DNA of 15,574 nucleotides from an uncultured Selenomonadales bacterium (GCA_937915885.1 CALGGP010000168.1:1-15574), one strand, 5' to 3'; positions 6,378 to 14,692 are shown, counted from the stretch's first letter. Notes: generated by a model not told the origin, from the sequence alone. Program-made: numbers and translations.

Positions 6378-9206
6378 TCAGACGCCGATAACTTTGTCGA
6401 GAAGAACATTACTCGGTCGGATGAGCGCGGAAATTTTGTAAGTGCTGCTAACGACGCCGAAGTCGGGCGGGCTTTTGAAAGGCGGCTTGAGATAAACGAC
6501 GCGGGCTTGGTTGCCGTCGACGATGACGAGCGCGAGAATAAAATTGTCGCGGGCGTTGAGCGCGGTGATGATCTCGTTTTCTGTGACGGTGACGGTGTCG
6601 GCGCCGACGGCTCTGCCCTTGACTTCGATGAAACGCAGGCGCTTGTCGGGGGCGGCGGACTCGATATCGAAGCCGATTTTTTTGTCGCTGACATCGACGG
6701 GGGTGTTGCCGAGTGCGCGCTCGACAGTCATGACGGCGTTCATGGCAATTTTTTCGACGGCGGCTCGAGCGTTTTGATCGTCGGAAAAAATTTTGGGAGT
6801 GATCTTGTCGAGCCGACCTTTGGGAACGATGAGCGCGACGCCGACGGGCTTTTGACGGTCGATCGCGCGCTCGATCCAAGCGGCATTGACGATCGACGGC
6901 AAAATTTTTTCGAGTTCGGACGGCTCGGGATCGCGATACTCGAAATAAGGCGCGCGGCCGGTCGAATGTCGGCGACCGTCGGGAAAAATCTCGACGAAGT
7001 CAAAGCGATTGTCGGCGGTGTCGACGAGGAGCATCAATCGGCAATCGGAGCCGGCGTCGTTGTCGTCGACAAAAACGGTGCCGCGTTGAAGATCGCCGTC
7101 AAATTTTTCGAGCGTGACATCGATGACGGCGTCGAAGAGCGGATGCCCGGGCGCGATCAATTCAACGGTGTTGTCGTCGACGGCGCAATTTTTTTCGGCG
7201 AAGCAAACGAGCGCGCCGACTTGAATGTTGGGAGCCTTGGCTCGGACGGCGCGCGGGATGTAACCGATCTCGAAACGACCGGCTCCGCGCGGATAAAGCG
7301 TTCCGTTGAGAGTTTTGAACGCGGTCTTGAAAAAATTCTCGACGAAATACGGTTGGAGTTTCAGCGCATCGACGCGCGCCATGGATTGTTCGATGCGGGC
7401 GATGGCGGTCGGGTTGAGAGTGTCTTTGGTCAAGGCGCGCTCACGGAGCAACTCACGAATTTTTGTCGGGTCGAGCGATTCATTCATGAGGTTGTTCAAT
7501 CGATCGGCGGCAACGGGATCGTCGCCGTGACGGATCGCCTCGACGATCAGCTCGCTCAACGGCTTATCGTCGAAAGAAATTTTGCCGAGAATGTCAAAGA
7601 CCTTGCCGCCGAGAGCATTGCGCTCGTTGTCGAGTTTTTTTAGGAGCGTGTCGAGAACGCGACCTTCGCGGGTGTCGGCGGTGACGAGATTCCACAGCCG
7701 ACAAACATTGGTCTGCCCGATGCGGTGAATGCGCCCGAAGCGCTGCTCGAGGCGGTTGGGATTCCACGGCAGATCGTAATTGATCATGAGGTGGGCGGAT
7801 TGAAGATTGATGCCTTCGCCGGCGGCGTCGGTGGCGATCAAGATGACGAGATTTTTATCGGATCGGAAGCGATCCTCGACGGCGCGGCGTGCCTTGCGAT
7901 CGAGCTCGCCGTGAATGACGGCAACGGGCTCGGCTCGACCGAAGAGATCGATGATGCGCCGTTGGAGATATTCAAGCGTGTCGCGATGCTCGGTAAAAAT
8001 GATCAGCTTCTCGCGATTGCCGTCGCGATCGAAAAGTTTTCGTTCGTCCTGAAGGAGTGCGGATAACTCCTGCCACTTGCGATCTTCGCCGCTTTGCAGG
8101 ACGCGGCGGGCGGCGTCGGCAAGTCGGCGGAGCGTTTGAATTTCGATCCGAAGTTCGTCGTCGGTCCGCGCGGAAGTGAGACTTTCGTCGTCGGACAAAA
8201 ATTTTTGGTCGTCCGCGATGCCGTGAAGTCGTTGTGCTCTTCGCTCGAGCGATTTAAAGATTGCCAGCGGCGATGATGCGAGCCGTCGTTGCAAAGTCGA
8301 CAGGGCTAAACCGACGGCATGTTTTTTATTGCCCTTCAAGCGTTCGGCGCGATTGAAGCCGTCGACGACGTACTCTGTGACGAGCCGATAGAGTTGTGCC
8401 TCGCGGGTCGACAGCCGATAATTGACGGTGTAGGAGACGCGCTCGGGGAAAATCGGTTTGCCGTCGAAAGTCAATAAATCTTCCTTGACGAGCCGCCGCA
8501 TGAATTTCGAGATGTCGACGGGCGTATCGGAGCGCCTCGCGCGTTTGAAACGATCGGGCGCGACGAGCGACATGAACAATCGAAAGTCGTCGTCCTTGCC
8601 GTTGTGCGGCGTGGCAGTCAACAACAAAAAGTGCCGCGTGATTTTGCCGAGCGTCTCACCCAATCGAAAGCGTTGCGTGTATTTGACTTCGTTGCCCTGC
8701 AGAGTGGCGGACATTTTATGAGCCTCGTCGCAAACGATCAGATCCCAGTGGGAGCGGCGCAATAAATTTTTGCGGGATTCGTTATGAGCAACGGTATCGA
8801 CGCTGACGATGCAACGGTCGACGGCGCCGATCGAGTCGACTTGATTGCCGCTCAAAATCTCGAAAGGCAATCGGAATTTGGAAAGCAATTCGTCTTGCCA
8901 CTGCTCGACGAGCGCGCCGGGGCAAATGATCATGCACCGTCGGACGTCGCGGCGAATGATCAGTTCTTTGATGAGCAGACCGGTCATGACGGTTTTGCCT
9001 GCGCCGGGGTCGTCGGCGAGCACGAAGCGGATCGGTTTCATGGGGAGCAGTCGTTCATAGACGGCGGCGATCTGATGCGGCAGCGGAGTTATCGACGACG
9101 AGTAGACTGCCGAATAGGGCTCGAAAAAATATATGACGCGCATGCGGCGCGCCTCAGCCGCCAGCCGAAAATTGATCGGCTCCGATTTAAAATCCCGCAA
9201 AGTCAC
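6378..9206 (-). CDS. SNF2-family DEAH helicase with C-terminal DUF3883 domain
   Basis: This 942-aa protein is the first gene of the cassette. The N-terminal helicase lobe shows LPHQ (42-45), Walker A DDPGAGKT (65-72), DEAH (160-163) and TATPHNG (197-203). The C-terminal lobe shows IHGELD (431-436), ATDAAGEGINLQ (458-469) and QRFGRIHRIGQ (488-498). It thus resembles COG0553-type helicases and BrxHII/DrmD-like defence helicases. Residues of about 822-905 form a DUF3883 domain with GFDIES and, 8 residues later, RFIEVKG; this D-x(n)-ExK pattern resembles PD-(D/E)XK nuclease-like folds. DNA translocation or remodelling is expected, while cleavage is only a possibility. The start codon is GTG, with a GGGGGG tract about six bases upstream. 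The gene diverges from fdhD across 92 bp. Confidence 0.9.
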   Translation of the reverse strand: MTLRDFKSEPINFRLAAEARRMRVIYFFEPYSAVYSSSITPLPHQIAAVYERLLPMKPIRFVLADDPGAGKTVMTGLLIKELIIRRDVRRCMIICPGALVEQWQDELLSKFRLPFEILSGNQVDSIGAVDRCIVSVDTVAHNESRKNLLRRSHWDLIVCDEAHKMSATLQGNEVKYTQRFRLGETLGKITRHFLLLTATPHNGKDDDFRLFMSLVAPDRFKRARRSDTPVDISKFMRRLVKEDLLTFDGKPIFPERVSYTVNYRLSTREAQLYRLVTEYVVDGFNRAERLKGNKKHAVGLALSTLQRRLASSPLAIFKSLERRAQRLHGIADDQKFLSDDESLTSARTDDELRIEIQTLRRLADAARRVLQSGEDRKWQELSALLQDERKLFDRDGNREKLIIFTEHRDTLEYLQRRIIDLFGRAEPVAVIHGELDRKARRAVEDRFRSDKNLVILIATDAAGEGINLQSAHLMINYDLPWNPNRLEQRFGRIHRIGQTNVCRLWNLVTADTREGRVLDTLLKKLDNERNALGGKVFDILGKISFDDKPLSELIVEAIRHGDDPVAADRLNNLMNESLDPTKIRELLRERALTKDTLNPTAIARIEQSMARVDALKLQPYFVENFFKTAFKTLNGTLYPRGAGRFEIGYIPRAVRAKAPNIQVGALVCFAEKNCAVDDNTVELIAPGHPLFDAVIDVTLEKFDGDLQRGTVFVDDNDAGSDCRLMLLVDTADNRFDFVEIFPDGRRHSTGRAPYFEYRDPEPSELEKILPSIVNAAWIERAIDRQKPVGVALIVPKGRLDKITPKIFSDDQNARAAVEKIAMNAVMTVERALGNTPVDVSDKKIGFDIESAAPDKRLRFIEVKGRAVGADTVTVTENEIITALNARDNFILALVIVDGNQARVVYLKPPFKSPPDFGVVSSTYKISALIRPSNVLLDKVIGV

Positions 9207-9248
9207 CGTCAGCCCCCCAAAAATTTTTTGCCCGCCGCTTTTACAACA

Positions 9249-9275
9249 TTGATCGCGTCGACGGTAATTTATAAT
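9249..9275 (+). promoter_or_regulatory. Probable sigma70-type promoter for the fdh operon
   Basis: A perfect TATAAT at 9270-9275 is preceded by TTGATC at 9249-9254, with a short 15-bp spacer. It lies 23 bp upstream of the fdhD start and just before its AAAGGAG ribosome binding site at about 9283-9289. The reverse strand of the same AT-rich patch reads ATTATAAAT, so the divergent helicase gene may share the region, but no good -35 is seen for it. The short spacer suggests a weak or activator-dependent promoter. No FNR-type palindrome was recognised. Confidence 0.5.
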
Positions 9276-9298
9276 ACTACTAAAAGGAGCGGTGCGCC

Positions 9299-9928
9299 AT
9301 GGTTGAGTGCAACGTGATCCGATTCGACGCCGACAAAAATTCGTTGACGCCCGATCGGAAGCTCACGTCGATCGAAAAGATTTTTGATATAATGATCGAC
9401 GGGCGGCGGTTGGCGACGGCGTGTTGTTCGCCCGATCATCTCGACGAACTTGCCGTCGGCATGTTGGCTCAATCGCTCGATCCGCTCGACTTCCGCGCGG
9501 AGCCTTCGACGATCAAAGTCATTGCGCGCGATCTGCTCGAGTGCATGGATCGATTGCTGTCGACGATGTCAATCACTCACGACAAAACCAACGGTGTACA
9601 CTCCGGCGTGCTGTTCGATCCGTCGACGAAAAAAATTTTGGTGCATCGCGAGGACGTCGGGCGGCACAACGTCTTCGATAAGATTTTCGGTTGGTCGATC
9701 ATCAATTCGATCGATCTGTCGGACAAAGTGATCGCGTTCAGCGGGCGTTGCTCGACGGAGATGATCAACAAACTCGAGCGCATGCGGATTCCGATCGTCG
9801 CCGCAAAATCCGTTCCGACGACGCTTGCGATCGAGCGGGCAAATGAATTGGGCATTACACTTGTCGCGCGGTTTCGTCGCGGCTCGTTTTGCATTTATAC
9901 TCATCCCGAGCGTGTTGTGTTACGTTGA
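9299..9928 (+). CDS. fdhD: Formate dehydrogenase sulfurtransferase FdhD (short form)
   Basis: FdhD passes sulfur from a cysteine desulfurase to the molybdenum or tungsten bis-MGD cofactor, making formate dehydrogenase active in the cytoplasm before export. The 209-aa product has the family landmarks CSPDHLDELAVG (43-54), TNGVH (97-101), REDVGRHNVFDK (117-128), SGRCSTEM (148-155) and YTHPER (200-205). It is shorter than E. coli FdhD (about 277 aa). The flexible loop that normally carries CxxC between the N-terminal part and the TGGxH-like motif is missing; only Cys82 lies there. AAAGGAG sits about nine bases before the ATG. The gene lies 15 bp upstream of the catalytic subunit gene. Family assignment is firm, but sulfurtransferase activity by the usual cysteine is uncertain. 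Confidence 0.92.
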   Translation: MVECNVIRFDADKNSLTPDRKLTSIEKIFDIMIDGRRLATACCSPDHLDELAVGMLAQSLDPLDFRAEPSTIKVIARDLLECMDRLLSTMSITHDKTNGVHSGVLFDPSTKKILVHREDVGRHNVFDKIFGWSIINSIDLSDKVIAFSGRCSTEMINKLERMRIPIVAAKSVPTTLAIERANELGITLVARFRRGSFCIYTHPERVVLR

Positions 9929-9943
9929 AAGGAGTGAAGTGTT

Positions 9944-12900
9944 ATGGACATCAGCCGAAGAAGTTTTTTGAAGGCGACGGGCTTGAGCGGGCTCGGAGCG
10001 GCGCTCGCCGGTCTCGGATTCGACTTGCCGACGGCGAAGGCGTCACTCAATAAGGAGTTCAAACTCACCGGCGCCAAGGAATTTACGACGACCTGTCACT
10101 TCTGCGCGTGCGGCTGCGGGCAAATCGGCTACGTCAAGGACGGCAAGCTGATCAATCTCGAGGGCGCCGTCGACAGCCCCGTCAATCGCGGAGCGCTTTG
10201 TCCGAAGGGGCAAGGCTATTCTCATATTCCCAACTCTGAGGAGCGCGCGAAGGTGCCGTTGTATCGAGCGCCGGGCTCGGATCATTGGGAAGAAATTTCT
10301 TGGGACGAGGCAATCGAGCGCGCGGCGAAGGCGATCAAAAAGGCGCGCGACGAAAATTGGATCGCGTCCGAGGAGATCGACGGGCAACAGGTACAAGTCA
10401 ATCGCACTGACGCGTTCGGAGTGATCGGCGGCTCGCAGATCAATAACGAAGAATGCTATCAATTGGTGAAGATATTTCGAGCTTTGGGCGGGATGTACGT
10501 CGATAATCAGACGAGAGTTTGTCACTCAAACACTCCGCCCGCGCTCAACGCCGCCTTCGGGCGTGGAGCAATGACTCAGCCGTGGTACGACCTCAAGAAT
10601 ACGAAGCTCGTTTGGATCGAAGGCTCGAACATGGCGGAGTGTCATCCGATCGGCATGAAACACGTGATGAAGGCGAAGGACAAGGGCGCCAAGATCATTC
10701 ACGTCGATGTTCGCTACACCCGCACGTCGAAGATCGCCGACTATTTTATTCAGATTCGCCCGGGCACCGATATTGCTTTCCTCGGCGCGATCATCAATTA
10801 CGTCATTCAACATAAGAAATACAACGAGCCGTATCTGCGTCGACACACCAACGCCTATTGCCTGATCAATCCGGCGTTCGGTTTCGACGACGGGCTGTTC
10901 AGCGGCTACAATCCCGACAAGCGCACCTATGACATGTCGTCGTGGACGTATCAAGTCGACGCGGACGGCAAGCCGCTTAAATCTGATTCGCTCGACGCGC
11001 CGAACACCGTCTTCACTCTGCTCAAAAATCATTACAGTCGATATACCGTCGAAAAAGTGTCGGAGATCACCGGCGCGACGCCCGCTCAAATTCAATTTGC
11101 GGCGGAGCTGTTTGCGAACACCGAGCCGACGGTTTTCATGTACGCGCTCGGCTTGACGCAACACACAATCGGCGTCGAGAACATCAGATGCTATACGATT
11201 TTGCAACTGTTGAAGGGCAATATCGGAGTGCCGGGCGGCGGGATTGATGCGATGCGCGGTCAACCGAATGTGCAAGCGTCAACCGATTTTGCGTTGATGT
11301 ATAACTACTTGCCCGGATATCTCGCGCACCCGACTCAAAACACCAACACGCTTGCGAAGTGGACAAACGCCGGCGGCACGTTCCGCGCGAAGTTCCTCAA
11401 GAATTTGATGAAGGCATGGTACGGCGACGCGGCGACGCCCGAAAACGATTACGCCTTCAACTTTTTGCCGATCCGAAACACGCACAACAATTATTCGATC
11501 TACTGCCAATTCGAGGCGGCAATCCGCGGGATCATGAAGTGTATGTTTGTGTGCGGGCAAAATCCGCAGGTGTCCAATCCGAATTTGGGCATGGTGCATC
11601 GCGGGCTGTGCAAGCTCGACACGCTGATCGTCGAAGACCCTTACGTCAACGAGACGGCGGAATTTTGGAATCGCCCCGACAATCCCGAGGGCTCCGAGCC
11701 GCGCAAGCCCGCCGACATCAAAACCGAAGTGATTTTCCTGCCGGCGTGCTCGTATCTCGAACGTTGCGGCACCATGTCAAACTCGATGCGAATGATCCAA
11801 TGGCGCATGGCGGGGCCCGATCCCGTCGGCGATTCCAAGCCCGATTATGAAATTCTCGATCGGCTTTGGAAAAAGATCAGAGAACTTTACGCGTCGTCGA
11901 CCGATCCGAAAGACAATCCGATCAAGGCGCTCACGTGGAATTATCGCATGGGGTCCGACATGGTGATCGATATTATGAAGGAAGTCAACGGCTACGATCT
12001 GTCGACGGGGCATCTGCTCAACGGGATCGGCGAGATCAAAGACGACGGCACGACCAACTCGGGCATGTGGATTTACGCGGGCGTGATTCGCGACGGCGAA
12101 GTTCATATGGCGAAGCGGCGCGGGCAAGAGGACGAAGGCGATATGGGCGTCTTCCCGAATTACGGTTGGGTGTGGCCCGACAACATTCATTTGTTGTACA
12201 ATCGTGCGTCGTGCGACGAGAACGGGCAACCGACCGATCCGAATCGTCGGCTCGTGTGGTGGGATGCCTCCGCCGGTCAATGGACGGGCTACGATCGTCC
12301 CGACGTCGGAAGTCTCACTGCCGGACCCGACACTCCCGCCGGTCAAAAGCCGTTCCGCATGACGGGCGAAGGCATTGGTCGACTGTTCGCCGCAAAATAC
12401 TCCGACGTCGAAAACGGTCAGACGCGAGACGCCTCGTCAACGCCGGTCGACGGTCCGATGCCGGAGTTCTACGAGCCGGTTGAAAGTCCGACGCGCAATG
12501 CGTTGCACAACAACGACAATGCTCAGTTCAGCCCGTGCGTCATTTATCCGCGCATGCCCGACCTTCAACGGATCGGCACGAAGGACGAGTTCCCTTACGT
12601 CATGTCGAGCTCAAGTTTGACGGAGCATTGGTGCAGCGGGACGATCACGCGGCATATTCCGTGGTTGAATGAGCTCGTCAAGGAGCCGTTTATCGAGATG
12701 CCGCATAAACTTGCAGAGAAGCTCGGCGTCAAGAGCGGCGACAAAGTCAAAGTGCGGTCGACGCGCGCGGAGATCACCGTCAAGGCGATGGTCACAAATC
12801 GGATTCAGCCGCTGAAGATCAACGGCGAAGAAACATTCGTAACGTGGATGCCGTACAATTGGGGATTCAAAGGGCTGTCGACGGGACCGAGCGGCAACTA

Positions 12901-12979
12901 CATCACGATAGACGCGCTCGATCCGAACGCGCAATCGCAGGAGTTCAAGGCGTGTCTGATCGACATCAAGAAGGCATAA
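9944..12979 (+). CDS. fdnG: Formate dehydrogenase-N-type catalytic subunit, Cys form
   Basis: This 1011-aa molybdopterin oxidoreductase oxidises formate to CO2 at a Mo/W bis-MGD centre. A twin-arginine signal (SRRSFLKA at residues 4-11, then a hydrophobic stretch) predicts Tat export. A [4Fe-4S] site is formed by Cys51, Cys54, Cys58 and Cys86, followed by the conserved Lys of CPKG. The metal ligand is Cys193 in RVCHS (codon TGT at 10520-10522), where E. coli FdnG has selenocysteine, with the catalytic His194 next to it and FGRGAMT downstream. The C-terminal dinucleotide-binding domain shows EHWCSGTITRHIPWL. Length matches E. coli FdnG (about 1015 aa). AAAGGAG is about nine bases upstream of the ATG. 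The gene's 3' end is duplicated just downstream. Formate specificity rests on the operon and on the Cys-His pair. Confidence 0.94.
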   Translation: MDISRRSFLKATGLSGLGAALAGLGFDLPTAKASLNKEFKLTGAKEFTTTCHFCACGCGQIGYVKDGKLINLEGAVDSPVNRGALCPKGQGYSHIPNSEERAKVPLYRAPGSDHWEEISWDEAIERAAKAIKKARDENWIASEEIDGQQVQVNRTDAFGVIGGSQINNEECYQLVKIFRALGGMYVDNQTRVCHSNTPPALNAAFGRGAMTQPWYDLKNTKLVWIEGSNMAECHPIGMKHVMKAKDKGAKIIHVDVRYTRTSKIADYFIQIRPGTDIAFLGAIINYVIQHKKYNEPYLRRHTNAYCLINPAFGFDDGLFSGYNPDKRTYDMSSWTYQVDADGKPLKSDSLDAPNTVFTLLKNHYSRYTVEKVSEITGATPAQIQFAAELFANTEPTVFMYALGLTQHTIGVENIRCYTILQLLKGNIGVPGGGIDAMRGQPNVQASTDFALMYNYLPGYLAHPTQNTNTLAKWTNAGGTFRAKFLKNLMKAWYGDAATPENDYAFNFLPIRNTHNNYSIYCQFEAAIRGIMKCMFVCGQNPQVSNPNLGMVHRGLCKLDTLIVEDPYVNETAEFWNRPDNPEGSEPRKPADIKTEVIFLPACSYLERCGTMSNSMRMIQWRMAGPDPVGDSKPDYEILDRLWKKIRELYASSTDPKDNPIKALTWNYRMGSDMVIDIMKEVNGYDLSTGHLLNGIGEIKDDGTTNSGMWIYAGVIRDGEVHMAKRRGQEDEGDMGVFPNYGWVWPDNIHLLYNRASCDENGQPTDPNRRLVWWDASAGQWTGYDRPDVGSLTAGPDTPAGQKPFRMTGEGIGRLFAAKYSDVENGQTRDASSTPVDGPMPEFYEPVESPTRNALHNNDNAQFSPCVIYPRMPDLQRIGTKDEFPYVMSSSSLTEHWCSGTITRHIPWLNELVKEPFIEMPHKLAEKLGVKSGDKVKVRSTRAEITVKAMVTNRIQPLKINGEETFVTWMPYNWGFKGLSTGPSGNYITIDALDPNAQSQEFKACLIDIKKA

Positions 12980-13339
12980 ACCATGGAGTTGCAGGATTAT
13001 ATCAGCCGACATGAAGTTATCCGACCGCCGGTCGAGACGCAATCGGAAGTCGATCGGATCGTCGACGGGCTGTTGAGATTGATCGGATCTATTGAATTTC
13101 CGTCGCTCGACGAGTGTAAAAAATTGACGGCAGACGGATTGTTCGGGGCGTGTCTGATCGACATCAAGAAGGCGTAAATTATGAAGTTGCAGGATTATAT
13201 CAGCCGACATGAAGTTATCCGACCGCTGGTCGAGACGCAATCGGAAGTCGATCGGATTGTCGACGGGCTGTTGAAAGTGATCGAGCCGATCGAATTTCCG
13301 TCGCTCGACGAGTGCAAAAAATTGACGGCGGACGGATTG
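12944..13339 (+). repeat. 198-bp tandem duplication across the fdnG/fdhE junction
   Basis: Positions 12944-13141 and 13142-13339 are head-to-tail copies with about 17 differences (near 91% identity by eye). Each unit holds the last codons of fdnG (ending ACLIDIKKA and a stop), a short gap, an ATG, and the first 53 codons of fdhE. Because 198 is divisible by three, fdnG, the hybrid ORF and fdhE share one reading frame, separated only by TAA stops. Each copy also carries AAGAAGG inside the fdnG tail, a possible ribosome binding site for the following ATG. The difference pattern includes several amino-acid changes, so the duplication is not recent. Confidence 0.93.
12983..13177 (+). CDS. 64-aa hybrid ORF: FdhE N-terminus plus FdnG tail
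   Basis: This small ORF was created by the 198-bp tandem duplication. Residues 1-53 copy the FdhE N-terminus (MELQDYISRHEVIRP onward) with six substitutions: E/K, P/L, R/K, L/V, G/E and S/P. Residues 54-64 (FGACLIDIKKA) copy the catalytic-subunit C-terminus. All FdhE zinc-binding Cys pairs are absent, so it cannot be a working FdhE. It starts 3 bp after the fdnG stop and ends 3 bp before the fdhE start, so translation could pass along it by coupling. It is either a translated leader peptide or a decaying duplicate; the excess of amino-acid changes over silent ones favours relaxed constraint. No function is claimed. Confidence 0.6.
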   Translation: MELQDYISRHEVIRPPVETQSEVDRIVDGLLRLIGSIEFPSLDECKKLTADGLFGACLIDIKKA

Positions 13340-13885
13340 CCCGTCCTTCAGCACAAAGACGTTGCCGATAAATTTATTCCGTTCGACGGCGAGACCGACA
13401 GAAAAATTTTTGCGTCGATCCTTCGACAGGAAAAAATTGATTGCGATCCGAAGTTGAGACTGATCGTTTGGACGTTGATCGATCGGTTGGTGCCGACGGA
13501 GTTGAAGGCGTCGGGCGGTTGGGATTCGTGGCGAAAAAATTATTGTCCGATCTGCGGGCGGCGTCCGGTGATGGCTCAACTTCGCAAGGAATTTCAAGGG
13601 CGCGCGCGATTTTTGAAGTGCGACGGTTGCGGCGCGATGTGGGAGTATAATCGGCTGGGCTGCGTGTATTGCGGCAACGACGATTTGACGACGATGCGCA
13701 TACTCGAAATTGAGTCGGAGCCGGAGATTCGGCTCGACGTTTGCGACAAATGTCGGGCGTATTTGAAGACGTACAATCACGAGGGCGAGGAAAAAATTTA
13801 TCTCAACGACCGATTGACGCTGCACTTTGATCTGCTTGCCGACGATGCGGGCGTCCGTAAGTGCGGGAGCATTTTGGTCGAATAG
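13181..13885 (+). CDS. fdhE: Formate dehydrogenase accessory protein FdhE
   Basis: FdhE is a cytoplasmic rubredoxin-like, metal-binding protein needed for maturation of respiratory formate dehydrogenases; it binds the catalytic subunit before Tat export. The 234-aa product has four Cys pairs: CPIC (122-125), CDGC (147-150), CVYC (161-164) and CDKC (188-191), the last followed by RAYLKTY, as in the family. It is shorter than E. coli FdhE (about 309 aa), mainly in the N-terminal half. The ATG at 13181 has only a weak AAGAAGG signal upstream, so coupling to the preceding short ORF is likely. Its first 53 codons are duplicated upstream. It ends 17 bp before the iron-sulfur subunit gene. Confidence 0.92.
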   Translation: MKLQDYISRHEVIRPLVETQSEVDRIVDGLLKVIEPIEFPSLDECKKLTADGLPVLQHKDVADKFIPFDGETDRKIFASILRQEKIDCDPKLRLIVWTLIDRLVPTELKASGGWDSWRKNYCPICGRRPVMAQLRKEFQGRARFLKCDGCGAMWEYNRLGCVYCGNDDLTTMRILEIESEPEIRLDVCDKCRAYLKTYNHEGEEKIYLNDRLTLHFDLLADDAGVRKCGSILVE

Positions 13886-13902
13886 GGAGGAAGTGATTCA
13901 TT

Positions 13903-14691
13903 ATGGCAAGGGAAATGGCGATGCTCCATGACGTGTCGCGTTGCAGTGCGTGTCGGGCGTGCATGGTGGCGTGCAAGCAGTGGCACGATCTGCCGGCGGA
14001 TTTTTCGACGCCGTTCGAGGGGCAATATCAATCGCACGCCGATCTCACGTCGAAGACGATCAATCTGATCAAGATGAATGAGCGCGTCGACGGCGACGGC
14101 AAATTTCATTGGGACTTTATCAAATTTCAATGCATGCACTGTCAACACGCGTCGTGCGCAATGGGCTGTCCGAAACAGGCGATCGAAAAACGCGAAAGCG
14201 GCGCGGTCGTGATCGACGAGGAAAAATGCGTCGGGTGCGGATATTGCACGATCAATTGCCCGTTCAACGTTCCGCGCGTCGATCCCGATCGGAATAAATC
14301 TACGAAATGCGATCTGTGCTTCGATCGGATCGAACAGGGAATGGTTCCGGCGTGCGCAAAAACGTGCACGGCTCAAGCGATCGAGTTCGGGACGAAGGAC
14401 GAGATGAAGGCGCTCGCGTATAAGCGGCTCGAGGCAGTCAAAAAAGATTTTCCGAATGCAAACCTCTACGGCGTGGAGCCCAACGGCGTAGGCGGGACTC
14501 ATATGATGTATATTTTGACGGAGAAGCCGTCGGTCTACGGCTTGCCGGAAGATCCGCAGGTGCCGGCGTCGATCGGATTGTTTAAAGATGTCGTCCGCCC
14601 CGTCGGACATATCGCGGGCATCGGAGCGGTCGCGGGCTTGGCGGGCGTGTTCGTGTTGAGCAAAATTTTCGGCAGAAAGGGGAGCGACTAA
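13903..14691 (+). CDS. fdnH: Formate dehydrogenase iron-sulfur subunit
   Basis: This electron-transfer subunit passes electrons from the catalytic subunit to cytochrome b through four [4Fe-4S] clusters. The 262-aa product has sixteen Cys in four groups: 14/17/20/24, 77/80/85/89, 109/112/115/119 and 136/139/151/155, including CVGCGYCTINCP. Residues of about 233-253 form one C-terminal transmembrane helix, as in E. coli FdnH, which anchors the subunit on the periplasmic face. It has no Tat signal of its own and is expected to be exported with the catalytic subunit. GGGAGG lies about 12 bases before the ATG. The stop is one base before the start of the cytochrome gene. It is slightly shorter than E. 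coli FdnH (294 aa). Confidence 0.93.
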   Translation: MAREMAMLHDVSRCSACRACMVACKQWHDLPADFSTPFEGQYQSHADLTSKTINLIKMNERVDGDGKFHWDFIKFQCMHCQHASCAMGCPKQAIEKRESGAVVIDEEKCVGCGYCTINCPFNVPRVDPDRNKSTKCDLCFDRIEQGMVPACAKTCTAQAIEFGTKDEMKALAYKRLEAVKKDFPNANLYGVEPNGVGGTHMMYILTEKPSVYGLPEDPQVPASIGLFKDVVRPVGHIAGIGAVAGLAGVFVLSKIFGRKGSD

Positions 14692-14692
14692 A

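Noticed and set aside
6267..7643. Plus-strand 458-codon ORF
   Set aside because: It is antisense to the helicase gene, with low-complexity Asp/Gly/Val content mirroring the real codons.
3581..9206. Complete BREX or DISARM locus
   Set aside because: No PglZ, BrxA, BrxL, DrmB or DrmC homologue is in the window; only the methylase, helicase and ATPase parts resemble those systems.
9207..9298. tRNA, riboswitch or insertion-sequence scar between the two operons
   Set aside because: The 92-bp region holds only AT-rich promoter-like sequence; there is no cloverleaf, aptamer-like stem or terminal inverted repeat.
10520..10620. Selenocysteine codon with SECIS element
   Set aside because: The active-site codon is TGT, not TGA, and the frame is open without recoding.
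12611..13825. Minus-strand 404-codon ORF
   Set aside because: It is antisense to fdnG and fdhE; its internal repeat is only the mirror of the 198-bp duplication.
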